A program made the position numbers and the translations under genes. DNA of 13,949 bases from a bacterium. GTDB taxonomy: Bacteria; Bacteroidota; Bacteroidia; Bacteroidales; Muribaculaceae. The notes under the pieces are model-generated. The model was not told the DNA's origin, did no database searches, and saw only the letters and a list, made by a program, of their open reading frames with translations. Where the stretch lies: assembly GCA_004563195.1 (NCBI GenBank), contig SFTJ01000071.1, forward strand, positions 1 through 13,949, written 5' to 3'. Shown in pieces: positions 7,669 through 13,949 of this stretch; within the stretch, counting starts at the first letter, position 1, and each line of letters begins with the position of its first letter.

Positions 7669-7676
7669 TACTTTTG
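7669..7676 (+). promoter_or_regulatory. -7 element for folC
   Basis: TACTTTTG matches TAnnTTTG exactly. The predicted start of transcription (about 7683) is 14 bases upstream of the ATG at 7697, which supports that start codon over any further upstream. A -33 box is not obvious. Confidence 0.6.
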
Positions 7677-7696
7677 TCCGTCCAAAAAAGAATAGC

Positions 7697-9016
7697 ATGA
7701 CATACCAAGAGACACTTCATTATCTATATACCCGTGTCCCGATGTTCCAGCAGAGCGGCACTTCCGCTTACAAGCCCGGGCTCGGCACGACGATCGCCCT
7801 CGACGATCATTTAAGTAATCCCCATAAAGCATACAAGACGATTCACGTGGCCGGGACGAACGGCAAAGGCTCTGTCAGCCACCTGTTGGCGGCGATTCTG
7901 CGGCAGGCGGGCTATAAGGTCGGGCTTTACACCTCTCCGCATCTACTTGATTTCCGGGAGCGTATCCGGGTGAATGGCGAGAAGGCGAGCGAGGCCTACG
8001 TGGTGGATTTCGTGGAGCGACACCGGGCTTTCTTTGAGCCGCTGCATCCCTCTTTCTTTGAATTGACCACGGCGATGGCCTTTCAGTATTTCAAGGAGCA
8101 GGCCGTGGATATTGCCGTGATCGAGGTAGGGTTGGGCGGTCGGTTGGATTGTACCAACATCATCACGCCGCTGCTCGGCATTATCACCAATATCAGCTTC
8201 GATCATACCCAGTTCCTGGGCAATACCTTGGGGCAGATCGCCGCTGAGAAGGCAGGTATCGCCAAGGCTGGCGTTCCCTTGCTGCTCGGCGAGAGCGCGG
8301 AGCCGGTCATTTATGATACGATCGCCCAAAAGGCGAAGGAGAAGGGAGCTCTTTTCCATTTCGCTCCGGAGATGGCGCTGATGGCCGACGACTATGAGCT
8401 GACTCCCGACCACACACTGTGTTTCTATTCGAAGGAGTATGGGCCGGTATATGGCGAACTGCTCGGCGATGCGCAGCCTTGCAACGCGAAGACTGTGCTC
8501 TCGGCCCTGCATATCCTGCGTGAGGAGGTGGGGCTTTCCCTCTCGCCGGAGGCTGTGAAGGAGGGATTCCGCTCCGTGACCAGTTTGACCGGACTGATGG
8601 GGCGCTGGCAGCGGGTGGCAGACGAGCCTTGCGCTATCTATTGCGACACGGGGCATAACGTAGGCGGCTGGCAGCACCTGACCAAGACGTTAGCGGATGC
8701 CCAACGAGCGGCAAGTGGTACGTTGCGGATGGTGGTCGGCATGGTGGCTGATAAGGATGTAGATAGTGTGCTGGCGCTGATGCCCAAAGAGGCAACCTAT
8801 TATTTCACGCAGGCCTCGGTCAGCCGGGCAATGCCGGTGGAGACGTTTGCGGAGAAAGCCGCATCGCATGGATTGCGAGGAGCTACCTACCCGACGGTGG
8901 GCGAGGCGGTGAAGGCGGCGCGGCAGGTAGCCGATCCCCACGACACCATTTTCATCGGAGGCAGCACCTTCATTGTGGCGGATGCGCTCCCCCTGTTTCC
9001 AGAAGCAATCAAATAA
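7697..9016 (+). CDS. folC: Bifunctional folylpolyglutamate/dihydrofolate synthase
   Basis: The 439-residue protein is FolC, which adds glutamate to dihydropteroate and to reduced folates in the cytoplasm using ATP. Seen motifs, in order: P-loop GTNGKGS (53-59), TSPHLLDFRERIRVNG (79-94), EVGLGGRLDCTN (143-154), and SFDHTQFLGNTLGQIAAEKA (167-186); the C-terminal Mur-ligase-like domain includes DTGHNVGGW. The frame is open upstream to 7559, but that start would overlap the divergent TSCPD gene and precede the predicted transcription start. The ATG at 7697 (MTYQETLHYLYTRVPMFQQ) gives the usual FolC N-terminus. An MFS gene follows after 18 bases, so the two are probably one operon. Confidence 0.96.
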   Translation: MTYQETLHYLYTRVPMFQQSGTSAYKPGLGTTIALDDHLSNPHKAYKTIHVAGTNGKGSVSHLLAAILRQAGYKVGLYTSPHLLDFRERIRVNGEKASEAYVVDFVERHRAFFEPLHPSFFELTTAMAFQYFKEQAVDIAVIEVGLGGRLDCTNIITPLLGIITNISFDHTQFLGNTLGQIAAEKAGIAKAGVPLLLGESAEPVIYDTIAQKAKEKGALFHFAPEMALMADDYELTPDHTLCFYSKEYGPVYGELLGDAQPCNAKTVLSALHILREEVGLSLSPEAVKEGFRSVTSLTGLMGRWQRVADEPCAIYCDTGHNVGGWQHLTKTLADAQRAASGTLRMVVGMVADKDVDSVLALMPKEATYYFTQASVSRAMPVETFAEKAASHGLRGATYPTVGEAVKAARQVADPHDTIFIGGSTFIVADALPLFPEAIK

Positions 9017-9034
9017 CTGTAAACTATAAGAATC

Positions 9035-10393
9035 ATGACAGAAAAAATGCAACAGAAGCTGAGCGACTCGAAAGTCGCTCGTTGGAGTGTGCTGGCCTTG
9101 GTGGCCTTCACGATGCTGACCGGCTACATCCTGACCGACGTGATGTCGCCGCTGAAACCGATGCTGGAGGAGCAACTCGGCTGGAACAGTACGGAATATG
9201 GCTTTTTCACGAGTGCCTATGGCTGGTTTAACGTGTTCCTTTTCATGCTGATCATCGGCGGAATCATCCTCGACAAGATGGGCGTGCGCTTCACCGGCTT
9301 GGCCTCTTGCGTCTTGATGATCATCGGTTGTGGCATCAAGTATTGGGCCATTTCAGACGCTTTCTCGATGGAGGGCGAGCTGTTTGGCTGGAAGGCGCAA
9401 GTGATGGTGGCCGCATTGGGCTATGCCCTGTTTGGCGTAGGCGTGGAGACAGCCGGTATCACGGTCTCGAAAATTATCGTCCGTTGGTTCAAGGGCAAGG
9501 AGATGGCCTTGGCGATGGGCTTGGAGATGGCAACGGCCCGTCTCGGTACGGCTATGGCGCTCTCCATCACGGTGCCTTTCGCTACCTATTTCCAAAGCAT
9601 TGCCGCCCCGATCTTGCTCTGCCTGATCATGCTCTGCATCGGCTTGATCACCTTCTTGGTGTTCTGCGTGATGGATCGTAAGCTCGACGCTTCCGCTGGC
9701 GCAGATGAGGAGGAGGCCGAGGAGCCGTTCCGCTTGAAAGACATCTTGGAGATCGTCACCAGCAAGGGCTTCTGGTTGATCGCCTTGCTCTGCGTGCTGT
9801 TCTATTCAGCCGTCTTCCCCTTCTTGAAGTACGCGACCGACTTGATGGTCAACAAATACAATGTCGATCCGGAGTTGGCGGGCAATATCCCGGCCATCCT
9901 GCCTTTCGGTACGATCTTGCTGACCCCCTTCTTTGGCAACCTCTACGACCGCAAGGGAAAGGGCGCTACGATCATGATGTATGGTGCGTTGATGCTGATC
10001 GGCGTGCACCTGTTGTTCACCCTGCCCATCCTGAACGAGTGGTGGTTCGCCACGATCGTGATGATCGTGCTGGGCATCGCCTTCTCGTTGGTCCCCTCCG
10101 CCATGTGGCCCTCCGTGCCCAAGATCATCCCGGAGAAACAGTTGGGAACGGCCTATGCCATGATTTTCTGGGTGCAGAACATCGGATTGAGCATGGTTCC
10201 GCTGTTGATCGGCTGGATCCTCGACACCTATTGCAAGGTAGATAACGGCACCGGCAAGATCGCTTACGACTATACGCTCCCGATGGCTGTCTTCACCGGT
10301 TTCGGCATCTTGGCGCTCTTCATCGCCCTCTTGCTGAAGCGTGAGGACAAACGCAAAGGCTATGGCTTGGAGTTGCCGAATATCAAGGGATAA
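9035..10393 (+). CDS. MFS transporter, MFSD1-like
   Basis: The 452-residue protein has about 12 hydrophobic segments and the Major Facilitator loop motif twice in divergent form: GGIILDKMGVRFTG (75-88) between helices 2 and 3, and GNLYDRKGKGAT between helices 8 and 9. The N-terminal stretch TGYILTDVMSPLKPMLEEQL resembles the MFSD1-like branch, whose animal member exports dipeptides from lysosomes; that likeness is from memory and does not fix a substrate. A central acidic loop (ADEEEAEEPF) separates the two six-helix halves, as usual. It follows folC by 18 bases, which hints at shared regulation but not at folate transport. The coding sequence is GC-rich, much like folC. Confidence 0.9.
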   Translation: MTEKMQQKLSDSKVARWSVLALVAFTMLTGYILTDVMSPLKPMLEEQLGWNSTEYGFFTSAYGWFNVFLFMLIIGGIILDKMGVRFTGLASCVLMIIGCGIKYWAISDAFSMEGELFGWKAQVMVAALGYALFGVGVETAGITVSKIIVRWFKGKEMALAMGLEMATARLGTAMALSITVPFATYFQSIAAPILLCLIMLCIGLITFLVFCVMDRKLDASAGADEEEAEEPFRLKDILEIVTSKGFWLIALLCVLFYSAVFPFLKYATDLMVNKYNVDPELAGNIPAILPFGTILLTPFFGNLYDRKGKGATIMMYGALMLIGVHLLFTLPILNEWWFATIVMIVLGIAFSLVPSAMWPSVPKIIPEKQLGTAYAMIFWVQNIGLSMVPLLIGWILDTYCKVDNGTGKIAYDYTLPMAVFTGFGILALFIALLLKREDKRKGYGLELPNIKG

Positions 10394-10428
10394 AACAAAT
10401 TTGAGCGGGTACTGATGGGTTAAAAGAA

Positions 10429-10458
10429 GTAGAGACGCCGCACCTGCGACGTCTCTAC
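10429..10458 (-). terminator. Perfect 9-pair hairpin; terminator for the - strand gene and/or dispersed palindrome
   Basis: GTAGAGACG (10429-10437) pairs with CGTCTCTAC (10450-10458), with an inner CGC/GCG pairing. Read on the minus strand it is followed by TTCTTTT, so it can terminate the DUF6261 gene that ends at 10478. On the plus strand there is no T tract, so it is a poor terminator for the MFS gene. The GTAGAGACG arms resemble a palindrome I recall as dispersed in many Bacteroidetes genomes. Confidence 0.6.
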
Positions 10459-10477
10459 GTTGATTAGAATCATTCGG

Positions 10478-11268
10478 TTATGCCTCCGGCGAAACAGGAT
10501 TCTCCGTGGTCGGCTCCTCCGGCATGATCGGCTTCGTAACCGGCTCTTTCGCTTTGGAGGCCCGGGTCTGGCGGGCTTTCAGCGTGGAGCGTTGCTCTGC
10601 GATCAACACATTCATGCGGTTGATGAAAGGCAGGTAGGCGGTATCGCCCTCCACTTTCGCCAGCAGGTTTACGACTTCTACCAAATGGGTGTAAGCGGCC
10701 TCCGCCTCGATGCGGGTACGCTTCACGGCTCCCACCTCCTTCTCAGAACGCACATCGGTACGAGAGGCGACGGCAGCTAAGTAGTTGTTCTCCGCCGTAT
10801 CCAACGCGTTAAACCACTCCTCGTAATGAATCTTGCTCCGATCCTGTGCCGGAATGGCCTGAATGTCTTGGATGAGGTTGTGCAGCGCGCCACTCTCCTG
10901 CACGACTGGCAGATAGGTCACGTCGCCATACTTGTCAAACTCCGCCTTCAGTTGTTGCTTCGCCACAGCCTGTCGCGCAGCTCCTCGCAGGCTTTTGCCT
11001 CCGCTGAATCCGCGGTGCTATTCTCTAACGTCTCGTCGAACGCCCGAACCGCTGTCTCAAACGCATTGATGGGTGCCTCCAACATGGCGTTGATCGGCTC
11101 GCCAGAGCCAGACAGCGCACTTACACCTCCCTCGACACTGACGACATCGGGGTTCACCGGCTCTGCCTCTTTCAGCAAATGAGGTAATAAACTGATCACT
11201 AACTTGAAAAAGCCAAATGCCTCCTCGTTGCGGAGACGAATGGGATTGAAAACATAAATCTGTTCCAT
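10478..11268 (-). pseudogene. DUF6261 family gene split by a -1 frameshift
   Basis: Two overlapping minus-strand frames encode the two halves of a DUF6261-like protein. The first runs from the ATG at 11268 (MEQIYVFNPIRLRNEEAFGF) to a TGA at 10948-10950; the second is open through the overlap and gives AVAKQQLKAEFDKYGDVTYL onward to 10478. A -1 change within CTGCGCGACA (minus strand, 10980-10971) would join ELR to RQAVAKQQ and give about 265 residues, near the usual family length as I recall it. The family is a helical Bacteroidetes protein of unknown role, often rich in Asp/Asn/Ala. The second half could also start at a GTG at 10966, but that is less natural. Either a real inactivating deletion or a sequencing error could explain it. 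A start at 11310 is excluded because the -7 element covers it. Confidence 0.75.
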
Positions 11269-11307
11269 ATCGCTTGTTGTTTTAAAGTTACGGCAATATC
11301 GCCATGC

Positions 11308-11315
11308 CAAAGATA
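11308..11315 (-). promoter_or_regulatory. -7 element for the DUF6261 gene
   Basis: The minus strand reads TATCTTTG, an exact TAnnTTTG match. Transcription would begin near 11301, about 33 bases upstream of the ATG at 11268. No good -33 box is visible. Confidence 0.55.
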
Positions 11316-11358
11316 GGCAAAGACAAGGGATAAAGCACTATTGACAGCTAAGAATCAT

Positions 11359-11610
11359 GCGCGAAATGAGCAAAAATCTTTTTGAGAGACCATTGTGGAT
11401 GCGCGAAACATGAAAAAAACTTTTTTAGGCCGTTTCGCGCACTCGCGAGACCTACTAAAAACTTTTTTAGGTCATTTCGCGCACTCGCGAAACCTGCTAA
11501 AAACTTTTTTAGGTCATTTCGCGCACTCGCGAGACCTGCTAAAATCTTTTTTAGGTCGTTTCGCGCACTCGCGAGACCCACTAAAAACTTTTAGAGGTCG
11601 TTTCGCGCAC
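11359..11610. repeat. Tandem array of six 42-base units with two inverted repeats per unit
   Basis: Units begin at 11359, 11401, 11443, 11485, 11527 and 11569, each exactly 42 bases, with no spacers. The four units from 11443 differ from each other at only a handful of sites; those at 11359 and 11401 are increasingly degenerate, and a short fragment follows the last. Across each junction lies TTTCGCGCACTCGCGAAA (perfect arms in one copy), and within each unit GACCTGCTAAAAACTTTTTTAGGTC-type arms form an A/T stem. Because 42 is a multiple of three, several frames stay open and yield 14-residue repeats, but differences between units fall mostly at amino-acid-changing positions in the two plus frames checked, which argues against coding. 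The flanks 11316-11358 and 11611-11660 show no gene. Confidence 0.9.
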
Positions 11611-11660
11611 TCAAGATGGTATCTCAGTATATGCAGAGATGAAAGGAATGGCGTTTTCAA

Positions 11661-11715
11661 CGTATAATGAAAACCCGGAGGGAAGCCGCAATGGCAACGC
11701 TCCGGGCTTTATACG
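11661..11715 (-). terminator. Terminator of the D-Ala-D-Ala dipeptidase gene
   Basis: On the minus strand CCCGGAG (11706-11700) pairs with CTCCGGG (11680-11674) and is followed by TTTTC. An outer stem, CGTATAA (11661-11667) with TTATACG (11709-11715), extends the structure. It begins 2 bases after the stop codon at 11718-11720. Confidence 0.8.
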
Positions 11716-11717
11716 TT

Positions 11718-12443
11718 TTATTTGATGGGGAAATTGAAATAGGTGTCGGGGTAGGGCTCATCCTTCAACGTGAAATGCCACCATTCGGATTCAAGCGGCT
11801 TGAAGCCGTGGCGCAACATCGCCTCCCGCAAGATCAAACGATTGGCCTTCTGCTCAGCGGTGATCGCCTCGTAATCGGGATGGGAGAGTTCGCCGAACCA
11901 GTCGAACGGGCCACCCATATCCACTTCCTTCCCCGTCTGCATGTCGAAGAGCGTCAGATCGACCGTGGAGCCGCGGGTGTGGCCGGAGCGTGCCATGATA
12001 TACTCCCGTTCGAACAGTTCCGACTTGGGCACTTCGGGATAGAAATAGGCTTTCATCCGGGTGTCATCAACATCTTCCGCCCAGCGCACGAAGTGATCCA
12101 CGGCGCATTGCGGGCGGTAGGCATCATACACTTTCAAGCGATAGCCTTGTGCCATCACGTCGTCGCTCACCGCTTTGAGGGCTTCGGCGGCCTTGCGGGT
12201 GAGGATGGATTTCGGCTCCTCATAACCGGTGATGCGTTCGCCCACGAAGTTGTAAGTGGAGTGGTAGCGAATTTCCTGGATAATGTCCGGGATGAAATCG
12301 GCCACGACGACGAAATCATCCGGCATGGTTTCCGCGGATTGAGATTTGGAATCGTCGGAGGCGCAGGCCAAGACGACGAAGAGGGTGGCGCATACGGAGG
12401 CGCACACGGTGGAAAGATACTTCCAAGTTTTCAGTTGTTTCAT
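11718..12443 (-). CDS. ddpX: VanX/DdpX-type D-alanyl-D-alanine dipeptidase, lipoprotein
   Basis: The 241-residue protein is an M15D zinc dipeptidase that should cleave D-Ala-D-Ala. The zinc and catalytic residues of enterococcal VanX (Arg71, His116, Asp123, Glu181, His184 as I recall) all have counterparts at a constant offset of 39: R110 in DAYRP, H155 and D162 in SGHTRGSTVDL, E220 and H223 in ESEWWH. The extra 39 N-terminal residues form a lipoprotein signal with VLAC (Cys27), then ASDDS, so the enzyme is anchored outside the cytoplasm, unlike cytosolic VanX. That placement fits salvage or turnover of peptidoglycan peptides, as for the periplasmic PcgL type, more than vancomycin resistance; no vanH/vanA/vanRS genes are nearby. 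It diverges from the C10 peptidase gene and ends at a clear terminator. Confidence 0.92.
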   Translation of the reverse strand: MKQLKTWKYLSTVCASVCATLFVVLACASDDSKSQSAETMPDDFVVVADFIPDIIQEIRYHSTYNFVGERITGYEEPKSILTRKAAEALKAVSDDVMAQGYRLKVYDAYRPQCAVDHFVRWAEDVDDTRMKAYFYPEVPKSELFEREYIMARSGHTRGSTVDLTLFDMQTGKEVDMGGPFDWFGELSHPDYEAITAEQKANRLILREAMLRHGFKPLESEWWHFTLKDEPYPDTYFNFPIK

Positions 12444-12473
12444 TCTTCTAATTTGTTATTGGGTTTTCGGGCG

Positions 12474-12481
12474 CAAAAATA
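12474..12481 (-). promoter_or_regulatory. -7 element for the dipeptidase gene
   Basis: The minus strand reads TATTTTTG, an exact match to TAnnTTTG, about 30 bases upstream of the ATG at 12443. No clear -33 box. Confidence 0.55.
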
Positions 12482-12534
12482 GCCTTTTCCTTGAATAGTG
12501 CGAGCCTTGGGGGTAGATTCGTCGCTATTTTGAT

Positions 12535-12542
12535 TACTTTTG
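12535..12542 (+). promoter_or_regulatory. -7 element for the C10 peptidase gene
   Basis: TACTTTTG matches TAnnTTTG exactly and lies 48 bases upstream of the ATG at 12591. It diverges from the dipeptidase promoter 53 bases away. Confidence 0.5.
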
Positions 12543-12590
12543 TTTCGCAATTTTTACGGGCAGTTCGCCCTTCACGATAAATGCGATACA

Positions 12591-13949
12591 ATGAAAAAAA
12601 GAGATTACATCTTATGCGCCGCCCTCTGTCTGTTGGCGATGGGGCAAACCCTGGCACAACAGCTTTCGCCCTCCCAAGCGAAGGCTAAGGCGGAGGCCTT
12701 TTTGTCGGAAAAGAGCGGACTTCGCTCCGCCGGTGACTTGCAGCTGCTTTTCTCGGTGACCGATACGACGCAGCTTGACGCGGATGCGACGGGTTCGCTG
12801 CGAGCGGCTACTGAGGGTGATGCCCTGCTGTATGCTTTTGGCTGTGCGACGGGTGGCTACGTGATCGCGGCGGGCGACGAGCGGGCGGAGGCTGTCTTGG
12901 GCTATAGCACGACGGGCTCTTTGCGGTCGGATAACCTGCCGGAAGGTATGCGCGGCTTCCTGCGGCAATATGCGGTGGAGATCGCCCGGGCACAGGAGCA
13001 GGATTTGCGCAGCGACACCAAAAATCTCTCTTACAACCCACGGTGGAAGACGATCGATCCTCTGATCACCTCGAAGTGGAATCAAACGGATCCCTATAAC
13101 CGCCAGACGCCAACGATGAACGAGCAACAATGCCTGACCGGTTGCCCGGCTGTGGTGTTGGCGCAGCTGATGGATTATTATCAGTATCAAAACTGGAAGG
13201 TGGCGGAGGAGACTTGGTACTCATCAGCAAATGATGGTTCCGCCTATATCGACCGGGATGTGACGGTGCAGTTTACCGACACGGTGGATTGGTCGCTTTT
13301 GAAACGCAACTATGCCGCAGGCGACTACACCGAGGCGGAGGCCAATGAGGTGGCGAAGCTGATGAAATACGCCGGGGCGGCGATGCACATCAACTACGGC
13401 ATGAGTGGCAGTGGGCAGCAGGAGCCTTATATTCTGTGGAATATGCACCGGGTAGCGGATTACGGCCGGTATGCTTCTCAAGCACAGGCCTGGCAATATG
13501 CGTTGCGCGACTGGAGCGAGAAGCTCTATCGGCAATTGGCGGCGGAGCGCCCTGTGGCTTATGCCAGCGGAGGCGGTGGCCATATCTTCCTGCTCGATGG
13601 TTATGCCGGTGAGGGCTATTTCCATTTCAACTGGGGATGGGGTGGCTACCAGGATGGCAATTTCCTTTTGACGGCCCTGTTGCCGGAGCAAAAAATGCAC
13701 TTCGGGCAATTTGCCTATTTCGATGTTTGCCCCTCCGGCATGGAGCCGCTCAACGAGGAGCCGTTGCTGCTTGAGGATGTGACGTTAGACACGACAGCTG
13801 TGGAGCCTTACTTGGGGATACAGCTTGTTTCCTTCAATCCGCTTCCGAAGAGCGGGATGCTCTGCTATGCGATCGGGCTCTCTGAGGATAGCACGTTCGT
13901 GTCTGACTCGGTGCAATTCACATTGGAGGCAGACAAACAGGTTTCCGAG
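12591..13949 (+). CDS. C10 family (streptopain/interpain-like) cysteine peptidase, 3' end missing
   Basis: From the ATG at 12591 the frame stays open to the right edge (453 codons), so the C-terminus lies outside. It begins with a signal peptide (MKKRDYILCAALCLLAMGQT, cleavage near A22), then an N-terminal propeptide-like domain (about 25-140; GGYVIAAGDERAEAVLGYS) that keeps C10 enzymes inactive. The catalytic part shows TGCPAVVLAQLMDYYQY with the likely nucleophile C185, GGGGHIFLLDGY with H331, and HFNWGWGGYQDG with N347/W348, the C10 signature set. From about residue 375 a further domain begins. The protein is probably secreted and autoprocessed; comparable enzymes (SpeB, interpain A, fragipains) degrade host proteins, but the target here is unknown. 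Another cysteine, C181, sits four residues before the nucleophile. Confidence 0.92.
   Translation, partial: MKKRDYILCAALCLLAMGQTLAQQLSPSQAKAKAEAFLSEKSGLRSAGDLQLLFSVTDTTQLDADATGSLRAATEGDALLYAFGCATGGYVIAAGDERAEAVLGYSTTGSLRSDNLPEGMRGFLRQYAVEIARAQEQDLRSDTKNLSYNPRWKTIDPLITSKWNQTDPYNRQTPTMNEQQCLTGCPAVVLAQLMDYYQYQNWKVAEETWYSSANDGSAYIDRDVTVQFTDTVDWSLLKRNYAAGDYTEAEANEVAKLMKYAGAAMHINYGMSGSGQQEPYILWNMHRVADYGRYASQAQAWQYALRDWSEKLYRQLAAERPVAYASGGGGHIFLLDGYAGEGYFHFNWGWGGYQDGNFLLTALLPEQKMHFGQFAYFDVCPSGMEPLNEEPLLLEDVTLDTTAVEPYLGIQLVSFNPLPKSGMLCYAIGLSEDSTFVSDSVQFTLEADKQVSE

Noticed and set aside
7943..8677. 244-residue minus-strand open frame inside folC
   Set aside because: Composition is rich in His, Arg and Gln with no family likeness; it is a shadow of the GC-rich folC coding strand.
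11348..11581. Minus-strand open frame across the same array
   Set aside because: Same reason; it also has no promoter-like site, and its repeats mirror the plus-strand frames.
11359..11610. CRISPR array
   Set aside because: The units are directly contiguous with no unique spacers and no cas genes are present.
11382..11667. Plus-strand open frames across the 42-base array giving 14-residue repeat proteins (including one with an ATG at 11410)
   Set aside because: They are a by-product of a repeat length divisible by three. In the two plus frames checked, unit-to-unit changes are mostly nonsynonymous, no -7 element precedes them, and one frame ends inside the dipeptidase terminator.
11718..12443. 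Part of a vancomycin resistance cluster
   Set aside because: No vanH, vanA-type ligase, vanR or vanS gene is nearby, and the enzyme is exported as a lipoprotein rather than cytosolic.
11667..12482. 271-residue plus-strand open frame opposite the dipeptidase
   Set aside because: It is antisense to a gene with all VanX active-site residues and covers the terminator and promoter regions of that gene.
12612..13709. Minus-strand open frames opposite the C10 peptidase
   Set aside because: The plus frame carries the complete C10 signature motifs and a signal peptide; the antisense frames show only low-complexity Arg/His/Leu-rich sequence.

Overview
The window looks like ordinary chromosomal DNA from a member of the Bacteroidales. 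The evidence is several lipoproteins with short Bacteroidetes-type signal peptides, repeated matches to the Bacteroidetes -7 promoter element TAnnTTTG upstream of genes, little reliance on strong Shine-Dalgarno sites, and families largely confined to this phylum (DUF5020, DUF6261, a DUF4925-like lipoprotein, C10 peptidases of the interpain type). A Parabacteroides or Tannerella-like host is my guess; the sequence does not fix the genus.

Layout, left to right. (1) Positions 1-2092 hold the 3' part of a YihY/BrkB-family membrane protein followed after 5 bases by a MATE efflux transporter, both on +. (2) Positions 2183-4124 hold a GH99/WbsX-like lipoprotein and a DUF5020 (Tsx-like) barrel protein on +, with a promoter in front and a strong bidirectional terminator behind. 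(3) Position 4206-5201 on - is a probable surface lipoprotein, and 5348-5926 on + is a lipoprotein that joins a cysteine-rich repeat to an antibiotic-biosynthesis-monooxygenase (ABM) domain. (4) Positions 5930-7604 on - hold a PIN-PhoH ATPase and a small TSCPD protein. Divergent from them on + are folC and an MFS transporter (7697-10393). (5) Positions 10478-11268 on - are a DUF6261 gene broken by a -1 frameshift. Next to it lies a 252-base tandem array of six 42-base units (11359-11610). (6) Position 11718-12443 on - is a lipoprotein VanX-type D-Ala-D-Ala dipeptidase, divergent from a C10 cysteine peptidase (12591 onward) that runs off the right edge.

The likely transcription units are BrkB-MATE, GH99-like-DUF5020, TSCPD-phoH and folC-MFS; the other genes look monocistronic. 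Most genes are envelope or housekeeping functions, and I see no phage, conjugative or defence module. The features that ordinary annotation would not explain are the 42-base hairpin-rich array, the 12-residue cysteine repeat on the ABM lipoprotein, the membrane-anchored VanX homologue, and the frameshifted DUF6261 gene.
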